Positions 6,032 through 8,107 of a stretch of 8,107 nt of DNA are shown here, piece after piece. Location: positions 1 to 8,107 of the forward strand of contig JAUIKP010000132.1 in the NCBI GenBank assembly GCA_030430725.1. The letters are read 5' to 3'. Origin of the DNA: Nitrospiria bacterium. Its GTDB lineage: Bacteria > Nitrospirota > Nitrospiria > Nitrospirales > UBA8639. Position numbers and translations under genes: made by a program. Each line of letters begins with the position of its first letter. The first letter of the stretch is position 1. Under the pieces are notes generated by a model, which made no database searches, was not told the DNA's origin, and saw only the letters and a program-made list of their open reading frames with translations.

Positions 6032-6406
6032 ATGAACATAACGCAACATATATTGAAAAATAACATAGCTTCAACCGTGGCGGCCGTTCTTTTCATGAGT
6101 GCTCCTGCTTGGGGGGCAAACGGAATGATTTACTCGGCTTCCGCGGAAGAAGGAGTGCAGAAAGGGTATATCCACAAAGTGTATAATGAGGACCAATTTT
6201 ATGGTAATTGGAAGCAGCTCAAGGGGGCGCTTAAGGAAAACTGGGGAGAGTTTACGGATGATGATCTTCTGGCAATTGAAGGGCGTACAGATCGTTTTGA
6301 AGGAAAACTTCAAGAGCGATATGGAGAGCGAAAAGAAGAAGTCAGGGCATGGGTGGATGAATGGTTGGAAAATCATCCCTATGATGCCCACGATCAGAAG
6401 AATTAA
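6032..6406 (+). CDS. Exported CsbD-domain protein
   Basis: This 124-aa protein begins with a Sec signal peptide (MNITQHILKNNIASTVAAVL, then FMSAPAWGA-NG, cleavage near residue 29) and carries one CsbD domain at about residues 52-112. The domain aligns without gaps to the CsbD protein encoded just upstream, with 32 of 60 residues identical, including QF-GNW, the KG pair, WG-FTDD and the IEG triplet. CsbD proteins are normally cytoplasmic, so a secreted, presumably periplasmic version is unusual. A linker of about 20 residues (SASAEEGVQKGYIHKVY) joins signal and domain. TTGGTG with TTAAAT 16 nt downstream (about 5926-5953) is a weak promoter candidate; otherwise it is co-transcribed with the first CsbD gene. 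A strong intrinsic terminator follows. A paralogue pair arising by old duplication is inferred from the clear protein but weak DNA similarity. Confidence 0.9.
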   Translation: MNITQHILKNNIASTVAAVLFMSAPAWGANGMIYSASAEEGVQKGYIHKVYNEDQFYGNWKQLKGALKENWGEFTDDDLLAIEGRTDRFEGKLQERYGERKEEVRAWVDEWLENHPYDAHDQKN

Positions 6407-6433
6407 CTATAGGAAGTCACAGGACCAAATTGA

Positions 6434-6475
6434 TTCCGGCGCGAGATGGGCAATCCCGTTGCGCCGGAAATTTTT
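6434..6475 (+). terminator. Intrinsic terminator of the CsbD gene pair
   Basis: TTCCGGCGC (6434-6442) pairs perfectly with GCGCCGGAA (6461-6469). The 18-nt loop can form an inner GGG/CCC stem. The outer stem is followed by ATTTTT. It starts 27 bases after the stop codon at 6404-6406. Confidence 0.88.
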
Positions 6476-6593
6476 CATGCCACCATCAAGAAGGCCACGG
6501 TAACTATTCATCTCAAGCAGCTCTTTCCTCAATTCAAGTATGCCGTCTATTCCTGCCTATTAACAGGTTTTGACTGTACCTCGATAAAATTTA

Positions 6594-6747
6594 TTAGGTC
6601 CCCCGTACCTTTCGAACAGCGATGGGTGTTTCCTCTGCAGAATAACGAATTTCCGCTGTATCGCCGACTTCAATTCCTTCAAAGAAGTTTTCGTACTTCA
6701 TCCGCTTTTGTCTCATCGGCAAAAGCCACGACGATTAAATCGCTCAT
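6594..6747 (-). pseudogene. Chimeric gene remnant: DUF1269-like start joined to the end of another small protein
   Basis: ATG at 6745-6747, with AAGGTG at a good distance upstream, opens a frame reading MSDLIVVAFADETKADEVRK and stopping at 6679-6681 after 22 residues. This is the typical beginning of DUF1269 membrane proteins (MS-x-LIVVAF-x-DE-x-KADE), which normally run far longer. In a shifted frame (6594-6716) the sequence continues as KYENFFEGIEVGDTAEIRYS and AEETPIAVRKVRGT before TAA. That second part looks like the last beta strands of a small secreted protein rather than DUF1269. The likely origin is a deletion that joined two unrelated genes. The first part could still be translated as a peptide from its intact ribosome binding site. 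The DUF1269 match rests on about 20 residues recognised by eye. Confidence 0.5.
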
Positions 6748-6824
6748 TCTTTCACCTTCTTTTTTGCCTAATTAATTGTTTGCTTGGCATTGCTCTTATC
6801 TAGAGACGGGACTGCTGGTGACAT

Positions 6825-6869
6825 CCCCTGGTGGGACAAGGCATCGCAGATGCCTTGTCCCACCAGGGG
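6825..6869. repeat. Perfect 21-bp inverted repeat with 3-base loop
   Basis: The arm 6825-6845 (starting CCCCTGGTGGGACAAGG) and the arm 6849-6869 (starting GATGCCTTGTCCCACC) are exact reverse complements separated by GCA. A further copy of the core CTTGTCCC follows at 6873-6880. No T-run is present on either side. It lies 34 bp past the stop codon of the minus-strand BON gene, where it could end or protect that transcript. It may also be a multicopy palindromic repeat of the REP kind. Confidence 0.8.
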
Positions 6870-6903
6870 GAACTTGTCCCTTTCCAGAGTTACGAATTAC
6901 CTC

Positions 6904-7569
6904 TTATGATAGGTCCGGATCAACCCACAAGCGGCTTTTGACTCGCTTGGCGCCGGCTTCATACGCATTTTCTACCGCGTCCGCAATCTCACCTTTATTC
7001 TCAACCCCACCGTAAAGTGTGGCTATGCCGTTATTCACGGTGACGGAGATCTGATCTGAGTTCACGAAAGGACTGCTCCACAACTCATCCTCAATCTCCT
7101 TCCTTAGTTCCCTGTCCCGCATGTCGGCCCATGGGCGCTCTCCCCTCTCGCGTTGAGAAAGCTTATTGCGAACCTTCCATGCCCCGGCATCATAGGCCAG
7201 CTCTCCGGCATCAATCATCGCACTTCTGTCTTCTACTGTGCCGGAAAGCGTCGCGACTCCGTGATCGACGGAGATGCGTACATCTTCTCCATCAACAAAA
7301 GGACTCATGGCCAGGTTTAACTTTATACGTTGACGAATCTCCGAATCCGTCAAAACGTAGTCATCGTAATTGTAGCCATAATCGTAATCGTAGCCATAAT
7401 AATCATCGTAATACGGATCGTAATTGTAATAAGGATCGTACTCATAATACGGGTTCATGTCGTAATCGTCATAAACGACCTGGCTTTGTGCCACTCCTGG
7501 GGCTGCCCCCACAGACATCAAGAATGCGAATGCCATAAAAAGTCGTTGGAAATAGGTGAGTAATTTCAT
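6904..7569 (-). CDS. Exported protein with Tyr/Asp-rich linker and two BON domains
   Basis: This 221-aa protein has a signal peptide (MKLLTYFQRLFMAFAFLMSV, cleavage near GVAQ-SQ at residue 28). Residues 33-71 are a low-complexity stretch with 18 Tyr and 11 Asp out of 39, built on repeats like YEYDPYYNYDPYY. Two BON domains follow at about 73-138 and 148-217. The first runs DSEIRQRIKLNLAMSPFVDG to VRISVDHGVATLSGTVEDRS; the second runs LRKEIEDELWSSPFVNSDQ to ISVTVNNGIATLYGGVENKG, each with the conserved Gly before the central strand. Paired BON domains occur in OsmY-type periplasmic stress proteins. The Tyr/Asp repeat is unusual and its function is unknown. AAGGAGG precedes the ATG by 9 nt. The gene lies 33 bp after a low-complexity gene on the same strand, probably in one operon, and a perfect palindrome follows its stop. 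Confidence 0.92.
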   Translation of the reverse strand: MKLLTYFQRLFMAFAFLMSVGAAPGVAQSQVVYDDYDMNPYYEYDPYYNYDPYYDDYYGYDYDYGYNYDDYVLTDSEIRQRIKLNLAMSPFVDGEDVRISVDHGVATLSGTVEDRSAMIDAGELAYDAGAWKVRNKLSQRERGERPWADMRDRELRKEIEDELWSSPFVNSDQISVTVNNGIATLYGGVENKGEIADAVENAYEAGAKRVKSRLWVDPDLS

Positions 7570-7602
7570 TTTCCATATCCTCCTTTTTACAATGGTTGGA
7601 CG

Positions 7603-8107
7603 CTATTGATTGTACCCTCGTGAGTGCTGTCTGGTGGTCGATTCAAAATATTCATCCTGGCCGGGTCCACGGTCATATGGCCGTTCTTGTCCGCGGTCCT
7701 CAGGCCGTTCCTGGTAAAATCTGGCCTTTCCACGGACGTGTTGGCGCCGATCCTGTTCCATTGACCAGGGCATTTGATCTCTTTCCGAATCATAATGACG
7801 CCTCGAAGATTGTTCCCTTCTTCCACGATCCTCTCTACTGGGATAATCGGAATAATAAAATTCGTCGGAATAATACCGTTGGGTACCGCCACGCTCCATA
7901 GAAGAATTCCCATACCGGTTTCTGGTCTTTTGGTCACTGTCCCGGAAGGATCCTTCGCGTGAACGATCTCCGGACCGAACATTCTCATCTTGGGGATTGT
8001 TCTGACGTATATTCCGTTTCTGGATCCTGTTATAGCTCTGTCCGCTTCCTTGCCAATGGTCGCGGGTGTATCCATTCCATCTGTTGCCGGAAAAATTAGG
8101 TTTGCCA
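7603..8107 (-). CDS. Arg/Gln/Tyr-rich low-complexity protein (N-terminus cut by window edge)
   Basis: A minus-strand frame is open from the right edge to TAG at 7603-7605, giving 167 residues of the C-terminal part. It is almost wholly polar: about 30 Arg, with many Gln, Asp, Glu, Ser, Asn and Tyr, in stretches such as RNRYGNSSMERGGTQRYY and DRGQERPYDRGPGQDEYF. Its first half is net basic and its second half charge-balanced. No transmembrane segment or domain is visible in this part. I preferred this frame over a competing 162-aa frame (7587-8075) because its composition matches disordered proteins found beside BON genes and it leaves room for the ribosome binding site of the next gene. The competing frame mixes hydrophobic and charged residues like a shadow frame. 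It lies 33 bp upstream of the double-BON gene, so an operon is likely. Function unknown; an N-terminal signal peptide or domain may lie outside the window. Confidence 0.6.
   Translation of the reverse strand, partial: GKPNFSGNRWNGYTRDHWQGSGQSYNRIQKRNIRQNNPQDENVRSGDRSREGSFRDSDQKTRNRYGNSSMERGGTQRYYSDEFYYSDYPSREDRGRREQSSRRHYDSERDQMPWSMEQDRRQHVRGKARFYQERPEDRGQERPYDRGPGQDEYFESTTRQHSRGYNQ

Larger units (their letters stand above)
6476..6903. other. Spacer with gene remnant and palindrome
   Basis: There is no intact gene between the CsbD terminator and the stop codon of the minus-strand BON gene. It contains a chimeric minus-strand remnant (6594-6747) and a perfect 21-bp inverted repeat (6825-6869), listed separately. 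Bases 6476-6593 show nothing recognisable. Plus-strand frames here lack ribosome binding sites. Confidence 0.6.

Noticed and set aside
6446..7015. Plus-strand frames of 79-109 codons in the spacer and across the palindrome
   Set aside because: They begin inside the terminator loop or read through the palindrome, without ribosome binding sites or protein similarity.
7330..7563. Plus-strand frame full of Val and Ile (77 codons)
   Set aside because: It is the antisense image of the Tyr/Asp codon repeats of the BON protein, not a membrane protein.
7587..8075. A 162-codon minus-strand frame longer than the closed part of the frame chosen at the right edge
   Set aside because: It overlaps the edge-open frame, has no clear ribosome binding site, mixes residues like a shadow frame and would end only 18 bases before the next gene, over its ribosome binding site.

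Overview
The window looks like chromosomal DNA from a Gram-negative bacterium. Evidence includes lipoprotein signals, Sec signal peptides, an AsmA/DUF748-type envelope protein and BON-domain proteins. The set of small stress and envelope families (BON, CsbD, entericidin-like, DUF748), the moderate GC content and the composite intergenic repeat would fit Nitrospirota (Nitrospira-like). That assignment is inference from gene content only, with low to moderate confidence. No plasmid, phage, transposase, CRISPR, tRNA or rRNA gene was seen.

Layout. (1) Bases 1-631, minus strand: N-terminal part of an exported protein of unknown function, cut by the left edge, with two similar beta-rich modules. 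(2) 632-1071: gene-free spacer holding a MITE-like repeat of about 205 bp with imperfect terminal inverted repeats and nested hairpins. (3) 1072-2627, minus: nhaA, a Na+/H+ antiporter with all key ion-binding residues, preceded by a doubtful 67-aa ORF that overlaps its start. (4) 2853-3164, plus: one-domain BON lipoprotein followed by paired hairpins. (5) 3343-4944, plus: DUF748/AsmA-like membrane-anchored protein. (6) 5070-5201, plus: a 43-aa entericidin-type lipoprotein with its own terminator. (7) 5635-6406, plus: two CsbD-family proteins, the first apparently cytoplasmic and the second carrying a signal peptide, closed by a strong terminator at 6434-6475. (8) 6476-6903: spacer with a chimeric minus-strand gene remnant and a perfect 21-bp inverted repeat. 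(9) 6904-8107, minus: an exported double-BON protein with a Tyr/Asp-rich linker, and just upstream of it the C-terminal part of an Arg/Gln/Tyr-rich low-complexity protein cut by the right edge.

How the genes may work together. Almost every intact gene belongs to a family tied to osmotic, pH or envelope stress: Na+/H+ exchange (NhaA), BON proteins of the OsmY type, CsbD stress proteins, entericidin-like lipoproteins and an AsmA-like envelope protein. Genes are mostly single units with their own strong ribosome binding sites and often their own terminators, so this reads as a cluster of individually expressed stress genes rather than one operon. The likely co-transcribed pair is the low-complexity gene plus the double-BON gene at the right end. 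No wholly new multi-gene system is evident. The most unusual items are the exported CsbD paralogue, the Tyr/Asp-rich BON protein beside an Arg-rich low-complexity partner, the fused gene remnant and the two palindromic repeat structures.
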